Source of the DNA: Clostridia bacterium
GTDB lineage: Bacteria > Bacillota > Clostridia > Oscillospirales > Ruminococcaceae
Direction: 5' to 3'
DNA length: 6,005 nucleotides
Assembly (NCBI GenBank): GCA_009177225.1
Contig: WFLZ01000260.1
Location: forward strand, 11,012 to 17,016
The notes beneath the pieces were generated by a model. The model worked only from the letters and a program-made list of their open reading frames with translations. It was not told the origin of the DNA and searched no databases. How positions within the stretch are numbered: the stretch's first letter is position 1; each line of letters starts with the position of its first letter. The translations under genes and the position numbers were made by a program. Shown one piece after another: positions 1 to 6,005 of this stretch.

Positions 1-260
1 TCAGCGGTCATTCGGGTTACGCAGAAGCAGGAAAGGATATTGTATGTGCGGCAGTTTCTTCCGCTGTACAGCTTACTGTCAATATGCTCGACGGATTCGG
101 TTTTGCTCCCGATATTGAAGTGGGGGACAATGTAATAAAATGTACACTGAAAAAATCTGGTGAAGATTCGTCACATATGCTTGATATCCTGAAAAGCCAT
201 TTTGAAGCACTCCTTGAAGAGTTCCCTAAAACAATTAAAATCACTATTTCGGAGGTGTAA
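1..260 (+). CDS. prp: Ribosomal-processing cysteine protease Prp, 3' part (5' end outside window)
   Basis: Prp (YsxB family) is a cytoplasmic cysteine protease that removes the N-terminal extension of ribosomal protein L27 in Firmicutes. The first complete codon is at position 3, and 85 residues are visible before TAA at 258-260. Family members are roughly 105-115 residues, so about the first 20-30 are missing. The visible part opens with the signature [19 protein letters not shown]. It contains the catalytic His (visible residue 3) and Cys (visible residue 15), 12 apart as in the characterised S. aureus enzyme. The rest, with an acidic and hydrophobic C-terminal helix, fits the family. It lies directly before rpmA, its substrate gene, only 2 bases away, and the rpmA Shine-Dalgarno lies inside its last codons. 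The usual order is rplU-prp-rpmA; rplU would be to the left, outside the window. The identification is firm. Confidence 0.95.
   Translation, partial: SGHSGYAEAGKDIVCAAVSSAVQLTVNMLDGFGFAPDIEVGDNVIKCTLKKSGEDSSHMLDILKSHFEALLEEFPKTIKITISEV
251..257 (+). promoter_or_regulatory. rpmA ribosome binding site inside the prp 3' end
   Basis: GGAGGTG lies in the last codons of prp, directly before its TAA at 258-260, and the rpmA ATG is at 263. GGAGG (251-255) is 7 bases from the start, which is close to ideal. Ribosomes finishing prp therefore sit on the rpmA initiation site, which suggests translational coupling of the protease to its substrate. Confidence 0.8.
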
Positions 261-262
261 GT

Positions 263-544
263 ATGTTAAAGATTAGTATGCAGTTCTTCGCTCATAAGAA
301 GGGTGTTGGTTCTACTAAGAACGGTCGTGACTCAGAAGCTAAGAGACTTGGCGTTAAGAGAGCAGACGGTCAGTTTGTAAAGGCTGGTAATATTCTCGTT
401 CGTCAGAGAGGAACACACATTCATCCCGGTGAGGGCGTTGGTATCGGTTCTGATGATACATTATTTGCTACTGTAAGCGGTAGGGTAAAGTTTGAACGTT
501 ACGGACGTGACCGCAAGAAAGTTTCTGTTTACGCAGAACAGTAA
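263..544 (+). CDS. rpmA: Large ribosomal subunit protein bL27 with cleavable N-terminal extension
   Basis: bL27 is a 50S protein whose N-terminus reaches the peptidyl transferase centre. The 93-residue product has the family core [20 protein letters not shown] (residues 14-33), followed by [10 protein letters not shown] and the HPGEGVGIG segment. It does not begin directly with the mature N-terminus. It carries the Firmicutes-type extension MLKISMQFF, followed by AHKKG. By analogy with S. aureus, Prp cuts after the second Phe (residue 9), leaving AHKKG, which closely matches the mature N-terminus of E. coli L27. The extension differs from the common MLKLNLQFF at a few positions but keeps Met-Leu-Lys and Gln-Phe-Phe. 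The protease gene is directly upstream, which supports this reading. The start is fixed by GGAGG at 251-255. An intrinsic terminator follows the stop by about 11 bases. Confidence 0.98.
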   Translation: MLKISMQFFAHKKGVGSTKNGRDSEAKRLGVKRADGQFVKAGNILVRQRGTHIHPGEGVGIGSDDTLFATVSGRVKFERYGRDRKKVSVYAEQ

Positions 545-553
545 GTAACATAA

Positions 554-1888
<1,335 letters not shown>

Positions 1889-1889
1889 T

Positions 1890-2297
1890 ATGGACAGAAA
1901 ATATTTAACGGAACGTGAAGTTAATCAGTACAGTCCGCTGACTCTTGCTTTTCTTGGAGACAGCGTCTATGATACTCTTGTAAGGGATTTTTTACTGCGT
2001 AAGGCAAATATGCCCGTTGCAAAACTTCATTCTGCAAAGATAAAACTGGTCTGTGCGGAATTTCAGTCAGCAGCTTACGATATCACAGCAGAAAAACTTT
2101 CGGAAAAGGAACTTGCCGTCCTGAAACGTGGACGCAATGCAACTGGAAATACTGTTCCGAAACACGCTGACGCTACTCAATACCGCAGAGCTACGGCTCT
2201 TGAATCTCTTTTCGGATATCTGTTTCTGCTTGGCAGAAATGACAGGATATATGAATTATTCGGTTTTATGATGGAAAATGTTTTGCTTGATTTTTAA
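1890..2297 (+). CDS. mrnC: Mini-ribonuclease III (23S rRNA maturation)
   Basis: Mini-III is an RNase III catalytic domain without the double-stranded RNA-binding domain. In Firmicutes it trims the 5' and 3' ends of 23S rRNA precursor. The 135-residue product matches the B. subtilis enzyme in length. It has the N-terminal signature LAFLGDSVYDTLVRDFLL (residues 19-36), with the predicted metal-binding Asp24, and the second catalytic motif TALESLFGYLFLLG (102-115), with Glu105. The middle segment RGRNATGNTVPKHADATQYRRAT (81-103) is typical of the family. I chose ATG at 1890, one base after the obgE stop. A TTG at 1857 in the same frame would add 11 residues overlapping obgE, but it has no well-placed Shine-Dalgarno and the added residues are not family-like. 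ATG 1890 also lacks a clear Shine-Dalgarno, so coupling to termination of obgE is likely. Mini-III is often found beside cysS; here it sits among ribosome genes. Confidence 0.93.
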   Translation: MDRKYLTEREVNQYSPLTLAFLGDSVYDTLVRDFLLRKANMPVAKLHSAKIKLVCAEFQSAAYDITAEKLSEKELAVLKRGRNATGNTVPKHADATQYRRATALESLFGYLFLLGRNDRIYELFGFMMENVLLDF

Positions 2298-2308
2298 TTT
2301 TATTTTTT

Positions 2309-2316
2309 AGGAGGAG
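2309..2316 (+). promoter_or_regulatory. Strong Shine-Dalgarno for the small membrane protein
   Basis: AGGAGGAG lies in the 27-base gap after mrnC. AGGAGG at 2309-2314 leaves 10 bases to the ATG at 2325. It is preceded by an AT-rich stretch with six T's (2303-2308). This is the best match to the anti-Shine-Dalgarno sequence in the window and argues that the short reading frame behind it is really translated. Confidence 0.75.
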
Positions 2317-2324
2317 ATTACCAT

Positions 2325-2558
2325 ATGAAAAAGGTTTCCGGCAAAATGAAGAAGATAAAGCCTGTTAAGGTTAAAAAGATTTCTGCAATCCGCAGGTGTC
2401 CGGACAGTTTCTGGAAAGGTGCGGGACTGGGTTTTGTTGTCGGCTTTGCGGTCGGTGCGGCAATTGTCGCTGTTATTGACTACTGCGACGAAAAGCACAG
2501 CGAAATCAGACGAATTGAAAAAGCGTCTGACGAAAACTACTATTATACGACAGACTGA
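2325..2558 (+). CDS. Small single-span membrane protein, function unknown
   Basis: I do not recognise a family. The 77 residues fall into three parts. The first is a strongly basic N-terminus: Lys-rich residues 2-18, then Arg23-Arg24. The second is a glycine- and alanine-rich hydrophobic segment, GAGLGFVVGFAVGAAIVAVI (32-51), with small residues spaced four apart (Gly34, Gly36, Gly40, Gly44) like a glycine zipper. The third is a charged, mostly acidic C-terminus ending in a Tyr run (DENYYYTTD). There are two cysteines, at 25 and 54, flanking the membrane segment. By the positive-inside rule the N-terminus should be cytoplasmic and the tail outside. The N-terminus could also be read as an uncleaved signal anchor. 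A very good Shine-Dalgarno and tight packing between mrnC (27 bases) and yebC (34 bases) support a real gene in the operon. The role is unknown; packing of the helix into oligomers is possible but unproven. Confidence 0.75.
   Translation: MKKVSGKMKKIKPVKVKKISAIRRCPDSFWKGAGLGFVVGFAVGAAIVAVIDYCDEKHSEIRRIEKASDENYYYTTD
2515..2543 (+). promoter_or_regulatory. Possible sigma-A promoter for yebC inside the preceding gene
   Basis: TTGAAA (2515-2520) matches the -35 consensus at five of six positions. It is followed after 17 bases by TACTAT (2538-2543), four of six at -10; an overlapping TATTAT at 2541 is better but spaced 20 bases away. Transcription would begin around 2550, before the yebC ribosome binding site. 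Such matches are common by chance in DNA of this composition, so this is only a candidate. Confidence 0.25.
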
Positions 2559-2592
2559 ACAGTTATTTTATAAATAAAGGAGTAATGAAAAA

Positions 2593-3327
2593 ATGTCGGG
2601 TCATTCAAAATGGAACAATATCAAGCGTAAAAAGGAAGCAACCGATGCTGTAAAGGGAAAAATCTTTACAAAAATCGGACGTGAAATTACTGTTGTTGTA
2701 AGAGAGGGCGGTCCTGACCCGAACAACAACAGCAAGCTTCGTGACCTTATCGCTAAGGCTAAGTCAAACAACGTTCCCAATGATAACATTGAAAGGGTTA
2801 TTAAAAAAGCTGCCGGCGGTGAGGATAAAAATAATTACGAAAATATGGTGTACGAGGGTTACGGACCTAATGGTGTTGCTGTAATTGTCGAGTGTCTTAC
2901 TGACAACAAGAACAGAACTGCCGGTGATGTCCGTCATTATTTCGACAAATTCGGCGGTAATCTCGGTACTACGGGCTGTGTGTCGTTCATGTTCAGCAAA
3001 AAGGGAATTGTTGTTCTTGAAAATACCGGTCTTGACGAGGACACTGTTATGGAAGATGTCTTTGAGTGCGGAGGCGATGATTTGGACGTTAATGACGAAA
3101 CTGTTGAAATCGAGTGCAGTCCCGAAAATCTCCATGCACTCCGTGAGGGGCTTACGGAAAAGGGTTATAATGTAATGTCTGCCGAAATTGAACAGATTCC
3201 GGCAAATTACACAACTCTTACCGACGAGGAACACATCAAGAAAATGAATCTTCTGCTTGAACATCTTGAAGATAATGACGATGTTCAGAATGTATATCAC
3301 AACTGGGAAATGCCTGCTGAGGACTGA
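2593..3327 (+). CDS. yebC: YebC/TACO1-family translation factor
   Basis: This is a cytoplasmic protein of the YebC/PmpR/TACO1 family. Members were first described as transcriptional regulators. More recent work on bacterial YebC and mitochondrial TACO1 ties them to ribosomes and to relief of stalling at proline stretches. The 244-residue length is typical. Visible signatures are the start MSGHSKWNNIKRKK, KGKIFTKIGREI (21-32), VPNDNIERVIKKA (61-73), the central EGYGPNGVAVIVECLTDNKN (88-107) and RTAGDVRHYFDKFGG (108-122). The acidic C-terminus LEDNDDVQNVYHNW (225-238) is also characteristic. AAAGGAG at 2576-2582 lies 10 bases before this ATG. An ATG at 2585 is closer but in another frame. The neighbouring obgE, mrnC and rpmA fit a translation role. 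Here the next gene is a GNAT enzyme rather than the ruvC seen beside it in many bacteria. The symbol is a family name; Firmicutes may carry a second paralogue. Confidence 0.95.
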   Translation: MSGHSKWNNIKRKKEATDAVKGKIFTKIGREITVVVREGGPDPNNNSKLRDLIAKAKSNNVPNDNIERVIKKAAGGEDKNNYENMVYEGYGPNGVAVIVECLTDNKNRTAGDVRHYFDKFGGNLGTTGCVSFMFSKKGIVVLENTGLDEDTVMEDVFECGGDDLDVNDETVEIECSPENLHALREGLTEKGYNVMSAEIEQIPANYTTLTDEEHIKKMNLLLEHLEDNDDVQNVYHNWEMPAED

Positions 3328-3330
3328 TAA

Positions 3331-3828
3331 ATGGTCAGGATAGATAAGGTGGAAACCAGTGAAAAACTCGGTGAAATAGCTGTCCTCGCTGATGAAATAT
3401 GGCATGAATTTTTTCCTGTGATTATTTCGGACAGTCAGATTGACTATATGATTGAAAAATTCCAGTCGTATGACGCAATGAAAGAACAGACTGAAAATCA
3501 GGGATATTCCTATTTTTCGGTGAATGAAGATGATGTGCTTTGCGGATATATTGCTGTGAAGCCCGAAAAGGACAACCGTCTGTTTCTAAGCAAACTCTAT
3601 CTGAAAAGAGATATGCGTGGAAAGGGAATTGCATCGGAAATGTTCAGATGTGTTTTCTGTGAAGCTGAAAAAGCCGGAAAGACATCTGTGTATCTTACGG
3701 TGAATAAGTACAACGACCACGCTGTTTCCGTATACAGAAAAAAAGGTTTTGAAATTATTGATTCGGTTGTGACGGATATCGGTAACGGTTTCGTTATGGA
3801 CGATTATATCATGGAGTACAGACTGTAA
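3331..3828 (+). CDS. GNAT-family N-acetyltransferase
   Basis: This is predicted to move an acetyl group from acetyl-CoA to an amine; the substrate cannot be read from the sequence. The 165 residues cover one GNAT fold. The acetyl-CoA-binding motif A is LYLKRDMRGKGIASEMF (89-105), with the pyrophosphate-binding R/Q-x-x-G-x-G/A pattern at Arg96-Gly97-Lys98-Gly99. Motif B follows as VYLTVNKYNDHAVSVYRKKGFE (120-141), with the usual Tyr135 as likely general acid. The N-terminal segment IWHEFFPVIISDSQIDYMIEKFQ (23-45) and the tail GFVMDDYIMEY (153-163) resemble a common Firmicutes GNAT subgroup related to polyamine acetyltransferases such as PaiA; the link to that substrate is a guess. The ATG follows the tandem stops TGA-TAA of yebC directly, and its Shine-Dalgarno (TGAGGA, 3318-3323) lies in the yebC 3' end. 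The two genes should be translated together. Confidence 0.9.
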   Translation: MVRIDKVETSEKLGEIAVLADEIWHEFFPVIISDSQIDYMIEKFQSYDAMKEQTENQGYSYFSVNEDDVLCGYIAVKPEKDNRLFLSKLYLKRDMRGKGIASEMFRCVFCEAEKAGKTSVYLTVNKYNDHAVSVYRKKGFEIIDSVVTDIGNGFVMDDYIMEYRL

Positions 3829-3835
3829 TATATTT

Positions 3836-3888
3836 ATCCTCTCTGCAATATAATTATTTGAGAAAATAATTGCGGAGAGGATGTTTTT
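3836..3888 (+). promoter_or_regulatory. Hairpin masking the mntP ribosome binding site, also terminator-like
   Basis: The 5' arm ATCCTCTCTGCAAT (3836-3849) pairs with ATTGCGGAGAGGAT (3869-3882) over 14 bp with one G-U wobble. After a 5-base bulge, TATTT (3855-3859) pairs with AAATA (3864-3868), closed by the GNRA-type loop GAGA (3860-3863). The only good mntP Shine-Dalgarno, within GGAGAGG (3874-3880), lies in the 3' arm. Five T's (3884-3888) follow and run into the ATG. As RNA it could block ribosome entry, end transcription from the GNAT gene, or both. It is too short for the yybP-ykoY Mn2+ riboswitch that often precedes mntP. The pairing is seen directly; the regulation is inferred. Confidence 0.7.
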
Positions 3889-4446
3889 ATGAATACAGCA
3901 GAATTACTTTTGCTTTCGGCAGGACTTGCGGCGGACGCTTTTTCTGCATCGGTGTGCGAAGGGCTTAAAATGAAGAAGATAAACCGTGCAGGTGCATTTC
4001 TTACGGCGTTGTTTTTCGGTGTATTTCAGGCGTTTATGCCACTGGGAGGCTACTTTCTCGGAAAACGTTTTGCCGGCATTACTACTGCATTTGACCACTG
4101 GATTGCGTTTATACTTCTCGGAATTATAGGTGGAAAAATGTTGATTGAGTCGTTTCGTCCGGAAAATACGGAAAAAACAGTTTACCGTATCAGCTTTAAG
4201 GAACTTGTCTTGCTTTCGGTTGCGACAAGTATCGACGCAATGGCGGTTGGGATAATTTTTTCAGCACAGCAGTCTGATATTATACTTTCTGTTTCCGTAA
4301 TTGGCGTTGTGACTTTTCTGTTTTCACTTGTTGGTGTGATAATCGGAAGCCGTTTCGGAAGCAGGTGCGGAACTAAAGCTGGAGCGGTCGGGGGAATTGT
4401 ACTTATACTGATAGGAATAAAACTTTTTCTTGAAGGAATACTGTAA
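3889..4446 (+). CDS. mntP: Manganese efflux pump MntP
   Basis: MntP (YebN) is an inner-membrane exporter that protects cells from excess Mn2+. The 185 residues match the family length and show the internal duplication of the family. The first copy has LSAGLAADAFSASVCEGL (9-26) with conserved Asp16. The second has LSVATSIDAMAVGIIF (109-124) with conserved Asp116. These aspartates in membrane helices are the expected metal ligands. About six hydrophobic segments can be seen, near residues 4-22, 36-58, 70-86, 106-124, 132-153 and 165-183. Loop segments such as KMKKINR (27-33) and ESFRPENTEK (87-96) separate them. The first copy has Ala15-Asp16 where many homologues have Met-Asp. The start is set by ATG 3889 with GGAGAGG at 3874-3880, held in a hairpin. 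It is the last plus-strand gene and ends in a shared terminator. Confidence 0.93.
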   Translation: MNTAELLLLSAGLAADAFSASVCEGLKMKKINRAGAFLTALFFGVFQAFMPLGGYFLGKRFAGITTAFDHWIAFILLGIIGGKMLIESFRPENTEKTVYRISFKELVLLSVATSIDAMAVGIIFSAQQSDIILSVSVIGVVTFLFSLVGVIIGSRFGSRCGTKAGAVGGIVLILIGIKLFLEGIL

Positions 4447-4484
4447 AAAATACTGCCTGATAAACTCAGGCAGTATTTTGTCTT
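4447..4484. terminator. Bidirectional intrinsic terminator between converging genes
   Basis: AAAATACTGCCTGA (4447-4460) and TCAGGCAGTATTTT (4466-4479) form a perfect 14-bp stem with the 5-base loop TAAAC. On the plus strand it is followed by a T-rich tail (TTTTGTCTT), just after the mntP stop at 4444-4446. On the minus strand the six A's at 4445-4450 read as six T's, just beyond the stop of the dockerin gene at 4483. It can end transcription from both sides. Confidence 0.92.
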
Positions 4485-6005
4485 ATGATGTAAATTCATA
4501 CGGGAGGTCGTTTACAGTAAGAGTTTTTATTTCAACCAGCTGAATTACAAGAGCGTCATTATTTGTGATGCCGTCGCCGTGACCGGTAACATCACCATTG
4601 ATTTTGCCGGTTTCCGTAATACTGAATTCCTCAGGGTTAGCAATTGACTGCATAATAAGTACAGCGTCTGAAATATTCACCTCACCGTCCTCATTTGCAT
4701 CGCCATAAGCCACTTCCGGATATATTGTACTTGTGATTATTGTAACTGTGTCGCCGTCAACTACTGCATTTCCTGTTACAACGCCGTTTTCAATTGTGAA
4801 AGTAATATCTGTTGTAACTTTGTATCCTTCCGGTGCTGCTACTTCGTGGAGTGTGTATGTTCCGTTAGGAAGATTTCTAACATATGTTGATTCACTGCCA
4901 GAAATCCATCTGAGTTCTGATGTGTTTCCAATGCTGATAAGTTCTGCACCTGTTCCTGCTGTAACATTTTCTGTATTAAATATTACATCATTTCCTTCGC
5001 TGTCCTTACCTGTGAGTATAAGTTCTGCACCTGTGATTTCAGTACCGGATATATCCTGATTGCTGATTCTTACATCTGCAAGAGTTGTTGTTTCCGGTGG
5101 TGTACCCTCATTCCATACTGCTTCAAGAGCTATTCCACTGCCTGCGATAGCACCGAGAATTTTATAATCTGAGCCTGCCGGATATATTTCATCACCGAAT
5201 TTCCAGCCTGCGAAATAATATCCGTCCTTTGTGATTGTCGGTTCAGGAGTAGTAATATTTGTATCGGTAAAGCCTTTTACTTTGAGGTTGTTAGCACTTT
5301 TGTTATCCTGTTTAAAAACGACAGTGTATTCTTTCGGAGACCATACAGCAGTAAAAGTCACGTCATGGCTTGGCATAATGTAACTTGGTGTGTGTGGTGC
5401 ATAGATTTTATTGTCATCATCACAGAGCCAGCCGGAAATTGTGAAGCCATTGCGTGAAAAGCGGTCTGCTGCCTGAAGTCCGGTGGGAATTTTTTCGGGC
5501 TGTTCGTATTCCATGAAAGTTGCACCTACAACACGGTCAACATCACCAACGGTATATGTGATTTTATATTTTGTATGCCAGTTGGGAGTAAGTGTTACAT
5601 CGTGGTCATGGATAATCATTTTTTCCTGTCCGGAAAAAGCAGTAGTACCGTCGCTCCAGCCGTACTGAGTGGCATCATTACGGCTATATGACATCAATGA
5701 TATTGTTACAACCTGTCCGGGACAGTAGGAAAAGGTTTTCAGTTCCTTTGATGTATCGAGAATTTCTCCGTCCATTTCAACTACATACTTCACTTCATAT
5801 GTTACTTCCTGATTCTTTTCACACCATATGGGTCTGAGAGTAACATTTTTTCCGTCGGGGGAACGGAAAACATCGCCGTCTGTATAAGCGTGAATGTCGT
5901 CACAGGTCCAGCCGGAGAAGAAATAACCGTCACGGGAAGGAGTTCCCTCGGGAATTTCTATTGAAGAACCGGCATTTACTGTTATCGGTGCAAACACAGA
6001 TTCGT
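4483..6005 (-). CDS. Dockerin-containing extracellular protein with InlB-type repeats and a SpaA-like domain (5' end outside window)
   Basis: This is the C-terminal part, at least 506 residues, of a secreted protein probably held in a cellulosome-like complex. The frame stays open to the right edge, so the Val codon at 5995-5997 is internal and the start and signal peptide are not seen. Residues are counted from that Val. Four degenerate InlB B-repeat/Flg_new-like units span 1-58, 65-140, 143-219 and 223-295. Three carry the GY/GF-x-x-x-GW turn, the second keeps only YGW, and all end in a V/I/F-x-L/F-x-x-x-W strand (LRPIW, LTPNW, FTAVW, LEAVW). A Pro/Thr linker (299-306) leads to a SpaA/CnaB-like domain (307-426). 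A type I dockerin (431-491) and a short tail ending LPYEFTS follow. No catalytic domain is visible in this part, so it may be an adhesive or structural component, or carry an enzyme further upstream. It converges on mntP and shares its terminator. Confidence 0.9.
   Translation of the reverse strand, partial: ESVFAPITVNAGSSIEIPEGTPSRDGYFFSGWTCDDIHAYTDGDVFRSPDGKNVTLRPIWCEKNQEVTYEVKYVVEMDGEILDTSKELKTFSYCPGQVVTISLMSYSRNDATQYGWSDGTTAFSGQEKMIIHDHDVTLTPNWHTKYKITYTVGDVDRVVGATFMEYEQPEKIPTGLQAADRFSRNGFTISGWLCDDDNKIYAPHTPSYIMPSHDVTFTAVWSPKEYTVVFKQDNKSANNLKVKGFTDTNITTPEPTITKDGYYFAGWKFGDEIYPAGSDYKILGAIAGSGIALEAVWNEGTPPETTTLADVRISNQDISGTEITGAELILTGKDSEGNDVIFNTENVTAGTGAELISIGNTSELRWISGSESTYVRNLPNGTYTLHEVAAPEGYKVTTDITFTIENGVVTGNAVVDGDTVTIITSTIYPEVAYGDANEDGEVNISDAVLIMQSIANPEEFSITETGKINGDVTGHGDGITNNDALVIQLVEIKTLTVNDLPYEFTS
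4525..4707 (-). other. Type I dockerin domain, C-terminal
   Basis: Dockerins bind cohesin modules on scaffoldins and are the hallmark of cellulosomal proteins. The first calcium loop DANEDGEVNISD fits the canonical 12-residue pattern (Asp, Asn, Asp, Asn, Asp at 1, 3, 5, 9, 12) and is followed by the helix AVLIMQSIANPEEF. The second loop, DVTGHGDGITNND followed by ALVIQL, is 13 residues by eye, with Thr and His at ligand positions 3 and 5. The LIMQSIANP helix and GITNNDALVIQ are the form familiar from Ruminococcus dockerins. Confidence 0.9.
4720..5079 (-). other. SpaA/CnaB-like prealbumin-fold domain within the dockerin protein
   Basis: The segment begins ADVRISNQDISGTEITGAEL and ends near DGDTVTIITSTIY. 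The signature RNLPNGTYTLHEVAAPEGY includes the family's Glu in the TLHE strand and the AP-x-GY turn. LRWISGSES upstream matches the W-containing strand seen in this group. Where isopeptide-forming members have Lys in the first strand (TKVD-like) this domain has Asn (SNQD), and the closing strand has no obvious Asn. A spontaneous Lys-Asn crosslink is therefore doubtful, though the alignment was made by eye. Confidence 0.8.
5113..6003 (-). repeat. Four degenerate InlB B-repeat/Flg_new-like protein repeats
   Basis: Tandem units of roughly 60-80 residues lie at about 5824-6003, 5578-5805, 5341-5571 and 5113-5331. The shared plan is a first strand such as YKITYTV or EYTVVFK, then a central GYFFSGW, GFTISGW or GYYFAGW turn (QYGWSDG in unit 2), then a final strand ending in Trp. 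Units 2 and 3 share HDVT before this strand (HDVTLTPNW and HDVTFTAVW). The repeats are diverged at DNA level, so they look old rather than recently duplicated. Such repeats usually act as spacers or binding modules on surface proteins. Confidence 0.75.

Noticed and set aside
17..244. A 75-codon minus-strand frame at the left edge
   Set aside because: It is antisense to the Prp fragment, whose GHSGY...[10 protein letters not shown] signature is clear.
2764..3405. A 213-codon open frame on the minus strand opposite yebC and the GNAT start
   Set aside because: It spans two well-supported plus-strand genes, and its product is a Phe/Ile-rich sequence with no recognisable domain.
3829..3888. A yybP-ykoY manganese riboswitch before mntP
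   Set aside because: The gap is only 60 bases and is filled by a single hairpin. The multi-helix junction and conserved loops of that riboswitch are not present.
5995..5997. GTG as the start codon of the minus-strand dockerin gene
   Set aside because: The frame remains open upstream to the window edge (Glu-Ser precede), the residues belong to the middle of an InlB-type repeat, and there is no signal peptide. It is an internal Val.

Overview
The window looks like the chromosome of a Gram-positive gut or rumen Clostridia, most likely a Ruminococcus-type member of the Oscillospiraceae. The order prp-rpmA-obgE, an L27 with a Firmicutes-type cleavable N-terminal extension, strong AGGAGG ribosome binding sites and a mini-RNase III all point to Firmicutes. 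The dockerin-ended surface protein on the minus strand narrows this to a fibre-degrading, cellulosome-type lineage. The assignment to genus is inference.

Plus strand, 1-3828, is a compact run of genes mostly serving ribosome production and translation. It holds the 3' end of prp (the protease that trims L27), rpmA (L27), an intrinsic terminator, obgE (ribosome-assembly GTPase), mrnC (mini-RNase III, 23S rRNA end maturation), a 77-residue single-span membrane protein of unknown function, a YebC/TACO1-family translation factor, and a GNAT acetyltransferase. Gaps are 1-66 bases. Stops and starts nearly touch at obgE-mrnC and yebC-GNAT, and several Shine-Dalgarno sequences lie inside the preceding gene.

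From 3829 to 3888 there is a long hairpin that holds the Shine-Dalgarno of the next gene in its 3' arm and is followed by five T's. Next come mntP (Mn2+ efflux, 3889-4446) and a 14-bp hairpin with a T-rich tail on both strands, which serves the converging gene as well.

Minus strand, 4483 to the right edge, is the C-terminal part of a large extracellular protein: four degenerate InlB/Flg_new-type beta repeats, a SpaA/CnaB-like domain and a C-terminal type I dockerin. Its start and any signal peptide are beyond the right edge.

Most of the window is ordinary housekeeping DNA. I see no tRNA, rRNA, CRISPR array, insertion sequence or phage gene, and no stretch over 300 bases without a gene. I do not see a convincing undescribed multi-gene system. 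The points most worth a second look are the hairpin that masks the mntP ribosome binding site, the domain make-up of the dockerin protein, and the small membrane protein.
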